Source: Mayfieldus sp038317345 (lineage in GTDB: Bacteria > Actinomycetota > Thermoleophilia > Solirubrobacterales > 70-9). Taken from it: 64,000 nt of DNA. The position numbers and the translations under genes are program-made. Below the pieces are notes generated by a model. It saw only the letters and a program-made list of their open reading frames with translations. It had not been told where the DNA came from and made no database searches. The stretch is from the NCBI GenBank assembly GCA_038317345.1, contig JBBQBH010000009.1:5263-69262 (forward strand), given 5' to 3'. This document shows positions 25,445 through 34,396 of the stretch, in pieces; position 1 is the first letter of the stretch; the number at the start of each line of letters is the position of its first letter.

Positions 25445-28400
25445 TCACTTCCCGAAGACCCCGCTGAGATCAGTCGTGCTCGAGCTTTGGCCGAACACGC
25501 CGCTCAGGTCGACGCTGCTTCCAGAACTGCCACCGAAGACACCGCTCGTATCCGGGCCAGAGCCACCGCTGCTGTAGCCGTGGGCAGCCAGCCACTTCGC
25601 GCTTTCACGCCGAGAGCGACCGAGAAGCCCCACGACCTTCAGTACACCGTCGATCGTTTGCGAAGCCTTCTGCTCCTTGAGCTTCATCTGGGCGATCTTG
25701 CGCGGGTCGGTCTCGGCGTTCTGGGCAGTGCGGCTGTTGGCGCTGGCGTCGGATAACGCCTGTTGAAGCTGGTTGGAGAAGTAAGCCTTGACACCGGACT
25801 GAGAAAGCCAAGGGGCTGCAAGCGATCGGAAGCCTCGTTTCGGGTCGAGGCGACGGAACGCCTCCGAGTAGAGCGAAGGAGCCTGGGTGAGACCGATCTT
25901 CTCCTCGGCCCGATGAACGGCAGGGATCAACTGCGCGCCAACTCGCAGCGGCGGGATGAGGTTGAGCCCTTCCAGTGCCGCTGCGCCCCAAGGTGATCCC
26001 TTCACGTCCTCCCCGAACGATCCCTTGCCCGAGAGGCCCGTGTAGAGCATCTGCAAGCCGGGATTGGAGGAACCTATGGCCTGCGCCGTGTTCCCGCTCA
26101 GAGCCACACCTGTAAAGGCGCTTTGGGTCGGAGAGAAACGGGTTCCCGCCGGCAGTATGTCCATGCTGGCAATCGTCTTGGCCCGCTTCGGGGAAAGGCC
26201 CGCTGCGATGAGCTGCGCATACGCCTTCGGGTCGGGCGGGTGTGTGAGGACCGGATACGCATAAGCCAAGGAATTCGACGGCTTGCGACCGAGGAGCTTT
26301 TCCAGCTCGTTCGCGTTCGCCTGCCCGGTGAGGAACAGCGTGGTCGCAGCGACCGGGTGCTGACGCGCCATCGTGAAAGGCCACTTGACCGAGTAGCGCA
26401 GGAAGCCGGGGAAGATTGCGAGCGGGTAGAAGGATCGTTCACGAGCCGTGAACGAAGTCCAGTTGCCCTGCACGTTGTCGACGTAATCCGCGAGCTTGTT
26501 CAGCTCCTCGCGGCCCTTCGTGGTGCTCGTCAGCCAACCGAGCATTTCCTGGCGGTTGGCGAAATTCTTGCCGAACCGCTTATCGGCCTCAGCCACCAGG
26601 AGCACGCTGCGATACCAGTTCTGGCGCGCGACGTCGATCGTGCCGCCGATCTCGATGTGTCCGATCCCAGAAGCGACCCTCCGCGCCTTGCCCTTAGTAA
26701 GCGCCGCAGTCTCTCGTCCCATCTGCTCGCGGGTCGGGAACGGGTTCTCATGCAGCTCACGCGGAGTCCGCAGACGACCGGCCGGCCCTATTGCAGCCCC
26801 CGCAAAACCCTGAAGGTAGGAGGCGTGCTCGAGGTCGCTGTGAGCGAAGGCCTTCAGATCCTTGACGATGCCCGGCGCCTTGCCGATCAGCTCGGGATGC
26901 GCCGCGAGCTCGGGGATCAATTCAGCGATCGTCTGGGTTCCGAGCCACGCCGGATTTAGACCGAGCAGAAGGCGCGAACCGAAGTGGCCTACCGCATTGG
27001 CGGCAGACGAGAGATGCCCCTGCGAGGGCTGAACCTGATCGCGCATCTCGGCGATCTCGGAACGGTGAAGGATGATCCCCGGCATCTTGCCCTTGGAGCG
27101 GTTGTGCAATGTGGCGTCGAGCACCTTGACGAAATCAGCCAAGCCTCGATCGGGGTTGGCGAGGGCCGAGTTCAGGTCGCCCGGCTCGCGCGCTCGCAGG
27201 GTCGGATCGTGGACAGCCTGGTTGAAGTCACGCAAGGGGAGGAAGCCGAATTCTTTCGGATTGACCTGGCCCCCGTTGGGGTTGCGATCTGACTTCGGAG
27301 TGCTGATATCGCGCCAGACGTCGACGCTGGGAACGAGGTTGCCTCGCTTGCCGTCGTAGGTGAAGGGCCGACCTCGCTTCACCATCCCCTGCACGGCCTC
27401 TCGCAAGCCCTGACGGAGCCGCGGCTGCATCACCGTCCCATGAAGGAAGGCGGCGAATCCGAGGTTGGCTTCATCGCGCGACGCAAGACTTCCCTCTCCC
27501 TTGTGGCGCACCTTGTAGCCCGGCGTGCTGCGGGGGAAGTGGCTCTCGGCCTGCCCCAACCCACGCTCTGCTCTCCCGATCGGTTCGTGGTGGACCCAGA
27601 AGGCCGGTGCCAGGTTCATCTCCTTTCGCGCGGCTTCGACCTTCTGCACGTACTCCTTCGACAACGCCGCGTCGTAGGGTTGGCGCACGGCATTGGTGAG
27701 GTCTTTTGCTCCCGGCCGCGTGTAGGGATCTAGGGCGTGCCCCAACGCCGCGTTGTGGGCCTCAAGCCGATGCGCCATATCGCGGGCGACGCCGGCCTCC
27801 TGATGAAGCTCAGCCGCCGCAGGTGTAATCCCAGTCGGACCCTGAAACCCCTTCGGTCCCTGTTCACCTGCGCCATGTGCCCGCATCTCGTTCGCGCGCG
27901 CCAGCTTGTGAAGCTCGGCGATGTCCTTCGTGCGAGCGTGGTACTCACTCCATGCCTGCTCGCGAGTCGCTGCCTTCGTGTGCGCCCGGGCAGCCTCGGG
28001 AACCATGTTCTCCGGTGGCGTGTGGCCGAAAAGCTGGCCCTGCCAACTCACCCGCGCTGCCTCTCCCATGCCGTGCTGAGCGAGAGGGTTGGAGCCCGAC
28101 GCCTTTTCGGAGTGGCTCAAGGCCTCTTGGAAGGGCTTGTTCTGAAAGATGCCCGGGTGCTCGCGGGCGTAGTCGAAGGCGACCCGCGCGTTGACCTCGC
28201 CTGTGGTCGGAACCTCTCCGATCAACCCACGTCTCTCGGCCCAGTGGCGAACCTGTCCAAGAGTTCGGGCATCGCGAACGCCTGACTGCAGCAGCATCGG
28301 GATTACCTCCGCTGCGCCGGCATGAGCCTTGTGGGCCCTCGACGCGGCGAAGGCGATGTTCTTCGCGTGCTGGTGACCGGCTAGCCCATGCGCGCGAACC

Positions 28401-29629
28401 GGCCGGTCGAAGATCTTCGCCACCGCCCTTCGCAGATGCGAGTGCGTGCCGGCGACAGGGATCTTGCGAAGTCCCGACCTAACGGACTCGGGGATCGGAG
28501 CACCGCTCGCGATCTTCTCTTTCAGCGTCTTTACCTTCCCGAGTCGCCCGAGCGCAGGGATCCCGGTGAAAAGCGCCGCCGCTCCCTCCTTCTGGAACGC
28601 CCGCTGCACAACCGCGGGATCGCTGGAAAGGGTGTGAGAAAGGATGTCGGCGACACCTGAGGTTCCAGCCTTCGCGGTCATACCGAGCTCGCGCGTATCG
28701 CCCGTCGTCGCCGCATGAAGCCCCGCCGCTCCCAAGGCAACGGGATAGGTGACGCCGCCGATGATCCCCCGCAGGGTCGTGTAGCCCGTCTGGCCAGGGT
28801 GACGTGCGGCCTGAACGAAGCCCTGTGGAATCGCCGCACCCGGCGCACTCTTGCCCGTTGCCTTCTGGGCTCCCGCTGCACCAACCACGTAACTGGGAGA
28901 GCCGTAGACCCTCGGGCTTACCCCCTTCGCTACCGCTCTCGCGGCGGCACGTCTGCCGGCCTGCGTGCCCAGGGCCCTGACATCGGCAGGAGCGGTCCTA
29001 GCAGCCTGTGTGGCGCGTTTGGGGGCGGTGACCACCCTTCGTAGTCCCTTACCCCTCTCAGCCCTTTGGGCGGCGCGTGTGGCGAGACGTTCTGCTCTGG
29101 TGGCCCTCAGCGCGCCCGCCAAGTCGGTTGCGGCACTGGTATCGGTTGCGGCACCGGCTGCCCGTGCAGCAGCTCGAGCGGCGGCTACATCCCTCGCTGC
29201 AAGACCGAGCCTCGCCACCCCCCCCACGCCAGCCGTAGCGATCGTGTCGATGGCCAGCTCGGCAAGCGGGTCTTCCTTCAGCGGTTCGCTTTGCTTGACG
29301 TACTCATGGGCGAGACGCTTGGAGGTCCGACGCACCAGCGGCCCTAGAGACTTCGAGTTCGGGGGGAGCTTGGCCCCCTGCGTAGCCCCGATCAGAGCCG
29401 TGAGACGGCCCGCGGGCGTGGCATAGGGAGTCGTTATGTGTGTGATCCCCGCCCGCCGCAGGATGCCGCTGGTCGGCACCTTGTAGCCGGGAGGCGCGTA
29501 GGGCTTCGTATACCCCTTTGCCGGAATCGTGACGTGGGCTCCAAAGGCGCTGATCTTCGTCGGCCTCGGCTTGGGCTTGTAGCCCGTCCTGATCTTGCGC
29601 TTCTGGGTCTGGGTCAGACCAAAGGCCAT
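25445..29629 (-). CDS. Giant phage-type internal/polyvalent protein (1394 aa)
   Basis: The N-terminus is basic (TQTQKRKIRTGYKPKPRPTK). Ala/Arg-rich helices fill about 150-300. The long central region is His/Ala/Glu-rich and helical, and a C-terminal third (about 1100-1290) has motifs such as RSFYPLAIFPGFLRYSVKWPF and hydrophobic segments able to touch membranes. The last 40 residues contain SGVFG three times. Proteins of this size and composition in mobile elements are usually ejected virion proteins or large polyvalent proteins delivered with DNA. No protease, transglycosylase or ADP-ribosyltransferase motif was recognised. It takes 30% of the element and directly abuts the 294-aa gene. A tape-measure protein is less likely without tail genes. 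Confidence 0.6.
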   Translation of the reverse strand: MAFGLTQTQKRKIRTGYKPKPRPTKISAFGAHVTIPAKGYTKPYAPPGYKVPTSGILRRAGITHITTPYATPAGRLTALIGATQGAKLPPNSKSLGPLVRRTSKRLAHEYVKQSEPLKEDPLAELAIDTIATAGVGGVARLGLAARDVAAARAAARAAGAATDTSAATDLAGALRATRAERLATRAAQRAERGKGLRRVVTAPKRATQAARTAPADVRALGTQAGRRAAARAVAKGVSPRVYGSPSYVVGAAGAQKATGKSAPGAAIPQGFVQAARHPGQTGYTTLRGIIGGVTYPVALGAAGLHAATTGDTRELGMTAKAGTSGVADILSHTLSSDPAVVQRAFQKEGAAALFTGIPALGRLGKVKTLKEKIASGAPIPESVRSGLRKIPVAGTHSHLRRAVAKIFDRPVRAHGLAGHQHAKNIAFAASRAHKAHAGAAEVIPMLLQSGVRDARTLGQVRHWAERRGLIGEVPTTGEVNARVAFDYAREHPGIFQNKPFQEALSHSEKASGSNPLAQHGMGEAARVSWQGQLFGHTPPENMVPEAARAHTKAATREQAWSEYHARTKDIAELHKLARANEMRAHGAGEQGPKGFQGPTGITPAAAELHQEAGVARDMAHRLEAHNAALGHALDPYTRPGAKDLTNAVRQPYDAALSKEYVQKVEAARKEMNLAPAFWVHHEPIGRAERGLGQAESHFPRSTPGYKVRHKGEGSLASRDEANLGFAAFLHGTVMQPRLRQGLREAVQGMVKRGRPFTYDGKRGNLVPSVDVWRDISTPKSDRNPNGGQVNPKEFGFLPLRDFNQAVHDPTLRAREPGDLNSALANPDRGLADFVKVLDATLHNRSKGKMPGIILHRSEIAEMRDQVQPSQGHLSSAANAVGHFGSRLLLGLNPAWLGTQTIAELIPELAAHPELIGKAPGIVKDLKAFAHSDLEHASYLQGFAGAAIGPAGRLRTPRELHENPFPTREQMGRETAALTKGKARRVASGIGHIEIGGTIDVARQNWYRSVLLVAEADKRFGKNFANRQEMLGWLTSTTKGREELNKLADYVDNVQGNWTSFTARERSFYPLAIFPGFLRYSVKWPFTMARQHPVAATTLFLTGQANANELEKLLGRKPSNSLAYAYPVLTHPPDPKAYAQLIAAGLSPKRAKTIASMDILPAGTRFSPTQSAFTGVALSGNTAQAIGSSNPGLQMLYTGLSGKGSFGEDVKGSPWGAAALEGLNLIPPLRVGAQLIPAVHRAEEKIGLTQAPSLYSEAFRRLDPKRGFRSLAAPWLSQSGVKAYFSNQLQQALSDASANSRTAQNAETDPRKIAQMKLKEQKASQTIDGVLKVVGLLGRSRRESAKWLAAHGYSSGGSGPDTSGVFGGSSGSSVDLSGVFGQSSSTTDLSGVFGK

Positions 29630-30514
29630 TTAGCCCCCCAGGCCGAGGAGCTGCTGCAAGCCGGGGTTGATCCGCTGTGCCGGCGAGCCGCGGAGAAGCT
29701 GATGCGTCTGGCGCTGCTTCTTGCGTCGCTGATGAGCAAGGAACTTCGGAACCAGCTTCTCAACGATCGGGAGCGCAGCGGTGATGTCGGTGCCTCCGTT
29801 GTTGGCTACCTGACCTGCAACTGCAACGAGATCGGCGTGGGTCTTGAGCGGGAACTCTGAGCGGATCGGCACCTGCGTCGTTACCTTTACCCCGTTCTTC
29901 AGCTCGGTCTTCGGCACCTTCGCGTTGCTCTTCCACGCCGTCAAGAACTGCCCGGTGTAGATGTGGGCCTGTTCCAGCTTGCGTCTGTCCGCATCTGAAA
30001 GCCCGCCGCTCCCACTCGCTGACTTCTTCGAGGACAGATAGCTTGCGCCGGCCGTGTACGCCTTGCCGAGTTCGCTGCTGTAGAGCTGCCCCGCTTCTTG
30101 GCGGGTCGCCACCTTCGCGTTGATGATGTTCTCGCGGTTGGTGAGCAGATCCTTTTGGGCCGTAGCTCGGGCATCGGCGGTCAGGAACGGGATCGCTGAG
30201 GCTGCCTGTGCTTGGCGCGCCCCGAGCGCCTGCGTGTATTGCTTGAGGTAGGCGCCCTTCAGTCCCGAGCCCTTGGCCCGCCGAAGCGCCTGGCCGAGGT
30301 AGCTCTCAACGAGGTTGGTGGCGCCGCGGGCAGAAGCGACGTCCTGGTGCAGCTGGCCCTTGATCGCTTGCCGGTCTAGAAGAAGCGGCTGGATGGTTCC
30401 TGCGGTGCGCCGCCGAGCATCTGCCAGCGAGCGCCGGTACAGCAGTGCCTTGACGGCCGGGGAGAGCCGAACCATGTTCAGTTGGTTGAGACCGACTACG
30501 GGCAGACGCGCCAT
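29630..30514 (-). CDS. Helical virion-type protein preceding the giant protein
   Basis: This is a 294-residue Ala/Gln/Arg-rich alpha-helical protein. Helical repeats (LSPAVKALLYRRSLADAR, YLGQALRRAKGSGL) are followed by a Ser/Gly hinge (KKSASGSGGLSDADRR) and a basic tail (HQRRKKQRQTHQLL). Its stop directly touches the ATG of the 1394-aa gene, so both are made together and probably act in the same particle. No family is recognised. A minor capsid or ejection protein is the best guess. Confidence 0.55.
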   Translation of the reverse strand: MARLPVVGLNQLNMVRLSPAVKALLYRRSLADARRRTAGTIQPLLLDRQAIKGQLHQDVASARGATNLVESYLGQALRRAKGSGLKGAYLKQYTQALGARQAQAASAIPFLTADARATAQKDLLTNRENIINAKVATRQEAGQLYSSELGKAYTAGASYLSSKKSASGSGGLSDADRRKLEQAHIYTGQFLTAWKSNAKVPKTELKNGVKVTTQVPIRSEFPLKTHADLVAVAGQVANNGGTDITAALPIVEKLVPKFLAHQRRKKQRQTHQLLRGSPAQRINPGLQQLLGLGG

Positions 30515-31289
30515 TAGCGTTTCCTTTCAGTCGCGGACGCCGGCGGCGCCATCGTTTTCGGCCGTCGCGATCGGACTGCCGATGTGGCCACGGCGACCTC
30601 ATCCAGTCGCCAAGCGAGAAGGCTGGGTTCGTTACCTGGGGAGTTAGAGCCGTGTGGTGCCAACGGTGATCCCCATGTCGCTACCTGGGTTCAGCCGTGG
30701 CCCACGCCTCGCAGGTTCAACCAGCTTTTTCATGCCCACATTGTCTCAGTCAGACCCGTCGAACCGGAGAAAATGGCGGTGGTTCAGTAAGCCGATGACG
30801 ACCGATCCTCGCCGTGTTCGTTTAGGCTGGCGGCCGGAGTTCGGGATGCGCTCTTTCCTTCTTGGTTGTCTGGTCACAGCCGTGGCTCAGCTGATCGGCC
30901 TGGCCCGGGCGAAGCCAGATGCTGTGGAAACCGCGACGTTCTCACTCGAGGGAACTCCGACCATGACCCAGTATCTCGATGACGAAGCCGCCGTGATCGA
31001 CCGAAAGTGCGGCCAGGCAGGCGCGAACGAGTCAGCGCACCTGAGAGACGCTGCCCAGGCAAAAACGTGACTGCGAGTGGTAGATATCTATTGCGTATGG
31101 GACCCACAGCGCGCGGAAGGGGTGGCCGGGGTGGGGGCTCGGGGCGCCCGGCGGGACACGCTGCGGGACACAGAGGCACCCCCTCCATGTCCAACGGTGA
31201 CCCTTGATACAAGTTGCTCGACGGCCCGGTCAGACACCCGGATCCCGCATCCCTGTGCGGAATCCAAGCTGCAGAGCGGAGGGGCTGCG
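30515..31289. other. Right-end region of the element, no firm gene
   Basis: This is 775 bp. A possible plus-strand frame from ATG 30795 to 31070 (91 residues, with FLLGCLVTAVAQLIGLA as a weak signal-like stretch) is the only candidate, and I rate it about 0.3. The segment likely holds the promoter of the minus-strand virion-type operon near 30520-30650. Confidence 0.4.
31150..31173 (+). repeat. Paired 12-bp repeats inside the right end (putative integrase arm sites)
   Basis: GGCGGGACACGC and TGCGGGACACAG lie in tandem, matching the pair at 17267-17290 in sequence, period and orientation, 117 bp inside the right core. The coincidence at both termini argues for recombinase binding rather than chance. 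Confidence 0.55.
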
Positions 31290-31291
31290 AG

Positions 31292-31365
31292 CGGGGCAGC
31301 CAGGACTCGAACCTGGAATCGCCGGTTTTGGAGACCGGTGCCGTAACCAATTTGGCCACTGCCCC
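31292..31365 (-). tRNA. tRNA-Trp (anticodon CCA)
   Basis: Acceptor GGGGCAG pairs with CTGCCCC, discriminator G. The anticodon stem CCGGT/ACCGG holds loop CTCCAAA (anticodon CCA), and the T arm reads CCAGGTTCGAGTCCTGG. CCA is not encoded. The 3' part (31290-31338) is duplicated at 17184-17232, so the element regenerates the tRNA on integration. Confidence 0.95.
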
Positions 31366-31435
31366 AAGCGTTCGAATCGTAACGCCGAGGCCTCTGGCAA
31401 CACTCGCGATTGCAATATCGCTGGGGCTTCCCCAG

Positions 31436-31520
31436 TGCGGGCGGAGGGACTCGAACCCCCAAGCTCTTTCGAGCACCGGCACCTAAAGCCGGCGTGTCTT
31501 CCAAATTCCACCACGCCCGC
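31436..31520 (-). tRNA. tRNA-Leu (anticodon TAG)
   Basis: This class II tRNA has acceptor GCGGGCG/CGCCCGC, anticodon loop CTTTAGG in stem GCCGG/CCGG(T), a long variable arm (TGCTCGAAAGAGCTT), and T arm GGGGGTTCGAGTCCCTC. It lies 70 bp upstream of tRNA-Trp on the same strand. Confidence 0.93.
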
Positions 31521-31578
31521 GCGTGGCCACGAATACTAGGTCGGCGCCCAACCGTCGCGTTCTTTAGCGCGGGGATTT

Positions 31579-32121
31579 ATGCTTGCGTTGATGGCGGTAG
31601 GAGAGGTCAGGCCCGGCTACGAGCTGTGGCGACCCAACAGGGAGAAGGCGCAAGCCGTCACGACGAAGGCCGTGATCGTCCTGCTGCTGCTGGCCACAGC
31701 CGGAGTTTGCCTGCTGGTGACGATCGGCGGTTGGTCGCTGCTCGAGGGCGGCGCCGGCATGGGGATCATCTGCATGATCTACGCCCTGCTCTACGTCTTC
31801 TTCGCGGTGATGGTCGCGCGCTGGAGCCGCGGCGTGCTGCCGGTCTCGGCGGCGCTCTCGATCCTGCTCTTGATCTTCGCCGCGGTCGCCGCCCCGAGCT
31901 GGTTTGCGCGTGACAAGACGGGCTTCGACACCGCGGTCCTCCCTGACACCTTGATTGGTCTGCTGCTGGTGATCCTGATTCCGCTTCAGGTACTGGTGAT
32001 CGCAGTCGCGATGATTGGCTTCAACCAGGACTGGCACGTGGAGGAGGAGCGGCCGATCGGCTCCGGCGAGGACTACGGCGCCGAGCCGCCGCCCGACACT
32101 GGCGCTCCCCAGCCGGCCTAG
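31579..32121 (+). CDS. Membrane protein with four predicted spans
   Basis: This is a 180-residue protein. Hydrophobic segments lie at about 30-50, 58-78, 84-104 and 122-148, with a polar acidic C-terminus ending in Pro/Gly-rich sequence. An N-terminal motif PGYELWRPNREKAQ precedes TM1. No named family is recognised. It is monocistronic and lies between two tRNA-Leu genes. Confidence 0.7.
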   Translation: MLALMAVGEVRPGYELWRPNREKAQAVTTKAVIVLLLLATAGVCLLVTIGGWSLLEGGAGMGIICMIYALLYVFFAVMVARWSRGVLPVSAALSILLLIFAAVAAPSWFARDKTGFDTAVLPDTLIGLLLVILIPLQVLVIAVAMIGFNQDWHVEEERPIGSGEDYGAEPPPDTGAPQPA

Positions 32122-32268
32122 GCCCGCCGTAGCCCTTCAGCGACTCGACTGAGCCGCTGACATGTGACAGCTTTCCAACAAACCTGCGTCAAATGGCGCA
32201 GGAATGCGGGATTCGAGGCTTCTGCGACCGGCTGGACGCCTACCCTCGCCCGTAGACTGAAATGGCCT

Positions 32269-32352
32269 GCGGCGGTGTCCAAACTGGCAAAGGAGGCGGT
32301 CTCAAAAGCCGCTGCCCGCAAGGGCTTGTGGGTTCGAGTCCCACCCGCCGCA
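32269..32352 (+). tRNA. tRNA-Leu (anticodon CAA)
   Basis: This class II tRNA has acceptor GCGGCGG/CCGCCGC with discriminator A. The anticodon stem GCGGT/GCCGC holds loop CTCAAAA (anticodon CAA), with a long variable arm TGCCCGCAAGGGCTT and T arm GTGGGTTCGAGTCCCAC. A homing-endonuclease-like gene starts 16 bp downstream. Confidence 0.93.
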
Positions 32353-32368
32353 TGAGGTTCGAGGCCAG

Positions 32369-33143
32369 ATGAGATCTCAGGCTGAAGTCGACCTCGTGCT
32401 CGAGCTGCATGGCGCGGGCCTCAACAACTCTGAGATCTCTCGTCGCACAGGCATTTCCCGGGCCACGTTTCGTCCGTGGCTGTCGGGCAACACCCCAGGA
32501 TCTGGCCGGAGATTCGTCCGCCACAGGACGAGTTGCCCTCGTTGCAGCGACTCGGCGGAGTTCCTCCCCGGAGTTACCGTGTTCGCGTATGCCTATCTCC
32601 TCGGTCTCTACTTGGGAGACGGTCTCATCTCCAATGGACCGCGGAACGTCTATCGACTCCGTGTCTTTCTTGATCGGGCATATCCGGTCATCGTTGCTGA
32701 GTGCGGAGCTGCTATGAGCCTTGTGATGCCTTCCAGCAAGGTCGGCGTGTATTCACGCCGGGACGAGAAGTCGATGAGGTCTCCTCGTACTCGCGTCATT
32801 GGCCATGCCTATTCCCCCAACACGGTCCCGGGCCGAAGCACAACCGGCGCATCGCCTTGGAGCCCTGGCAGCAACGCATCGCTGAGCGCTTTCCAGGCCG
32901 CATCGCCCGCGGTTTGATTCATTCCGACGGCTGCCAGGTGCAGAACAAGATCCGCCATCCGAAGAAGACCTATTCCTATCCGCGCTATTTCTTTTCCAAC
33001 CGCTCGCAGGACATCCAGGCGATCTTCTGCGACGCATGCGATCGCCTCGGAGTGCGGTGGCGACAGGATGGCCTTGGAACATCTCAGTAGCCTGGTCTGA
33101 ATCAGTGCAGATCCTCGACCGGTACATAGGGCCGAAGCGATAG
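32369..33143 (+). pseudogene. HTH + LAGLIDADG-like homing-endonuclease-family gene, two frameshifts
   Basis: The first frame has a HTH (MRSQAEVDLVLELHGAGLNN, then EISRRTGISRAT), a Cys pair (SCPRCS) and a YLLGLYLGDGLIS helix, which is LAGLIDADG-like. Near 32750-32770 the frame shifts; the second frame continues EVDEVSSYSRHWPCLFPQHG to GLIHSDGCQ (second LAGLIDADG-type helix) and YPRYFFSNRS. A second shift near 33072 (an extra CT) restores NISVAWSESVQILDRYIGPKR and a stop at 33143. All blocks of this actinobacterial family are present in order, so the gene was intact recently. It is probably inactive now, unless both indels are assembly errors. Confidence 0.8.
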
Positions 33144-33164
33144 CTCCGCGATAATCCGCCGCCC

Positions 33165-34382
33165 TTGAATGCCGCCGACCGCAGGGAGCTGATCGAAGAG
33201 CTGTGCTCGTTCGAGGGTCGCGGGCCCGGCACCGACGCCGAGCGCCGGGCCGCCAACCGCCTTGCTGAGCGGCTTCGGAAGATGGGACGCAAGGTCGCGA
33301 TCGAGCCGACCTACGTCCACCCCGAGTACGCCCTTGTGATGGCCGCGCACGTGCTGCTGGCGATCGCCGGCTCGCTGGTCGCGCTGCTGCTGGCTCCGCT
33401 CGGCTTCGTGATCGTTCTGATCGCCGCCACCTCCCTTTACCTGGATCAGAACACGCGCCTCTACCTGATCCGCAGGCTGTTCTTCCGCCGTGCCTCCCAG
33501 AACGTCGTCTCCCCCGGCCCAAAGCCCTCCGCCCCGGCCCGCCTCGTCCTCAGCGCCCACTACGACGCCGCCAAGACCGGGCTCGTCTTTGGGCCGCGCT
33601 CGGCCCGCGCCGCAAAACGCCTTCCCGAGACCGCGAGGCTGTTGTTCGGGCCGATCAGACTTTTCTTCTGGATCGGCATCGTCCCCCTGCTGGCTATCAG
33701 CGCGGCACGATTGGGCGGCATCGACACGCAAGGGCTGGCGATCGTCCAGCTCATCCCCACGGCGCTGCTGCTGATCACCCTCGCGCTGCTGATCGACATC
33801 GCGCTCTCCGGGGTCGTGCCGGGCGCCTACGACAACGCCTCCGGCGTCGCCGCCGTTCTCTCGACCGCCGAGCTGCTCGACGCCGATCCCCCACAGAACC
33901 TCGACGTCTGGGTCGTCCTCCCCGGCGCCGAGGAGTGCAACTGCGAGGGAATGGCGCGCTGGTTTGCGGCCCATCGCAAGGAGCTGGACGCCGAGAACAC
34001 CTATTTCGTCAACCTCGACTCCGTCTCCTATGGCGACGTCCACTACCTCGCGAGCGAGGGCGCGATCATCAGCTACGAATTGGATCGCCGCCTGTTCGAT
34101 CTCTGCGACGCGATCGCGACCGCCGACCGCGAAGACGGCGACCGCTACCGGGCGCGTCCGATCCGCATCCCCTTCCACACCGACGCGCTGCCGGCCAGAA
34201 CCCGCGGATTTCGAGCCATCTCGCTGATCGGCGCCGAGGACGGTGTCGGCGCGCCCTACTACCACACGCACGCCGACACCCCGGACAAGGTCGACGAGGA
34301 CGCGATGACGCGGGCGGTTGAGTTCACCGTCGAGTTGGCGCGCCAGATCGATCGCGACGTGGGCCGGCAGCAGAGCCGGTGA
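33165..34382 (+). CDS. Membrane-associated M28-family metallopeptidase
   Basis: It has 405 residues from TTG 33165. The peptidase fold is split by four hydrophobic spans (two at about 60-95, two at about 165-215). Zinc-ligand motifs are SAHYDAA, GAYDNASGVAAVL (bridging Asp), LPGAEECNCEG (Glu-Glu), NLDSVSYG and the final YYHTHADTPDKVDED (last His). This matches M28 di-zinc aminopeptidases with an integral membrane insertion. The substrate is unknown. It is followed 14 bp later by the acetoacetate-CoA ligase gene. Confidence 0.85.
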   Translation: MNAADRRELIEELCSFEGRGPGTDAERRAANRLAERLRKMGRKVAIEPTYVHPEYALVMAAHVLLAIAGSLVALLLAPLGFVIVLIAATSLYLDQNTRLYLIRRLFFRRASQNVVSPGPKPSAPARLVLSAHYDAAKTGLVFGPRSARAAKRLPETARLLFGPIRLFFWIGIVPLLAISAARLGGIDTQGLAIVQLIPTALLLITLALLIDIALSGVVPGAYDNASGVAAVLSTAELLDADPPQNLDVWVVLPGAEECNCEGMARWFAAHRKELDAENTYFVNLDSVSYGDVHYLASEGAIISYELDRRLFDLCDAIATADREDGDRYRARPIRIPFHTDALPARTRGFRAISLIGAEDGVGAPYYHTHADTPDKVDEDAMTRAVEFTVELARQIDRDVGRQQSR

Positions 34383-34396
34383 TATAAGCGAGCGCG

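Larger units (their letters stand above)
17184..31338. mobile_element. Integrative phage-satellite-like element in tRNA-Trp (about 14.1 kb)
   Basis: The limits are a perfect 49-bp direct repeat (17184-17232 and 31290-31338) that is the 3' part of tRNA-Trp(CCA); the intact tRNA is kept at the right end. Inside are a TerS-like HTH gene, hypothetical and secreted-protein genes, tyrosine integrase, excisionase-like HTH, Toprim/AAA primase-helicase, two tiny genes, an XRE repressor, two small exported proteins, an acidic protein and two virion-like proteins. I see no large terminase, portal, capsid, protease, tail or lysis gene. The int, xis, pri-rep, repressor and TerS set without morphogenesis genes matches the logic of PICI-type satellites. 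A heavily deleted prophage is the alternative. Confidence 0.8.

Noticed and set aside
25445..29629. Tape-measure protein
   Set aside because: No tail or baseplate genes accompany it, and it lacks a long uninterrupted heptad pattern. An internal or polyvalent protein fits better, though this is not certain.
31088..31504. Minus-strand frame of 138 codons
   Set aside because: It runs through tRNA-Trp and tRNA-Leu and so cannot be a real protein gene.
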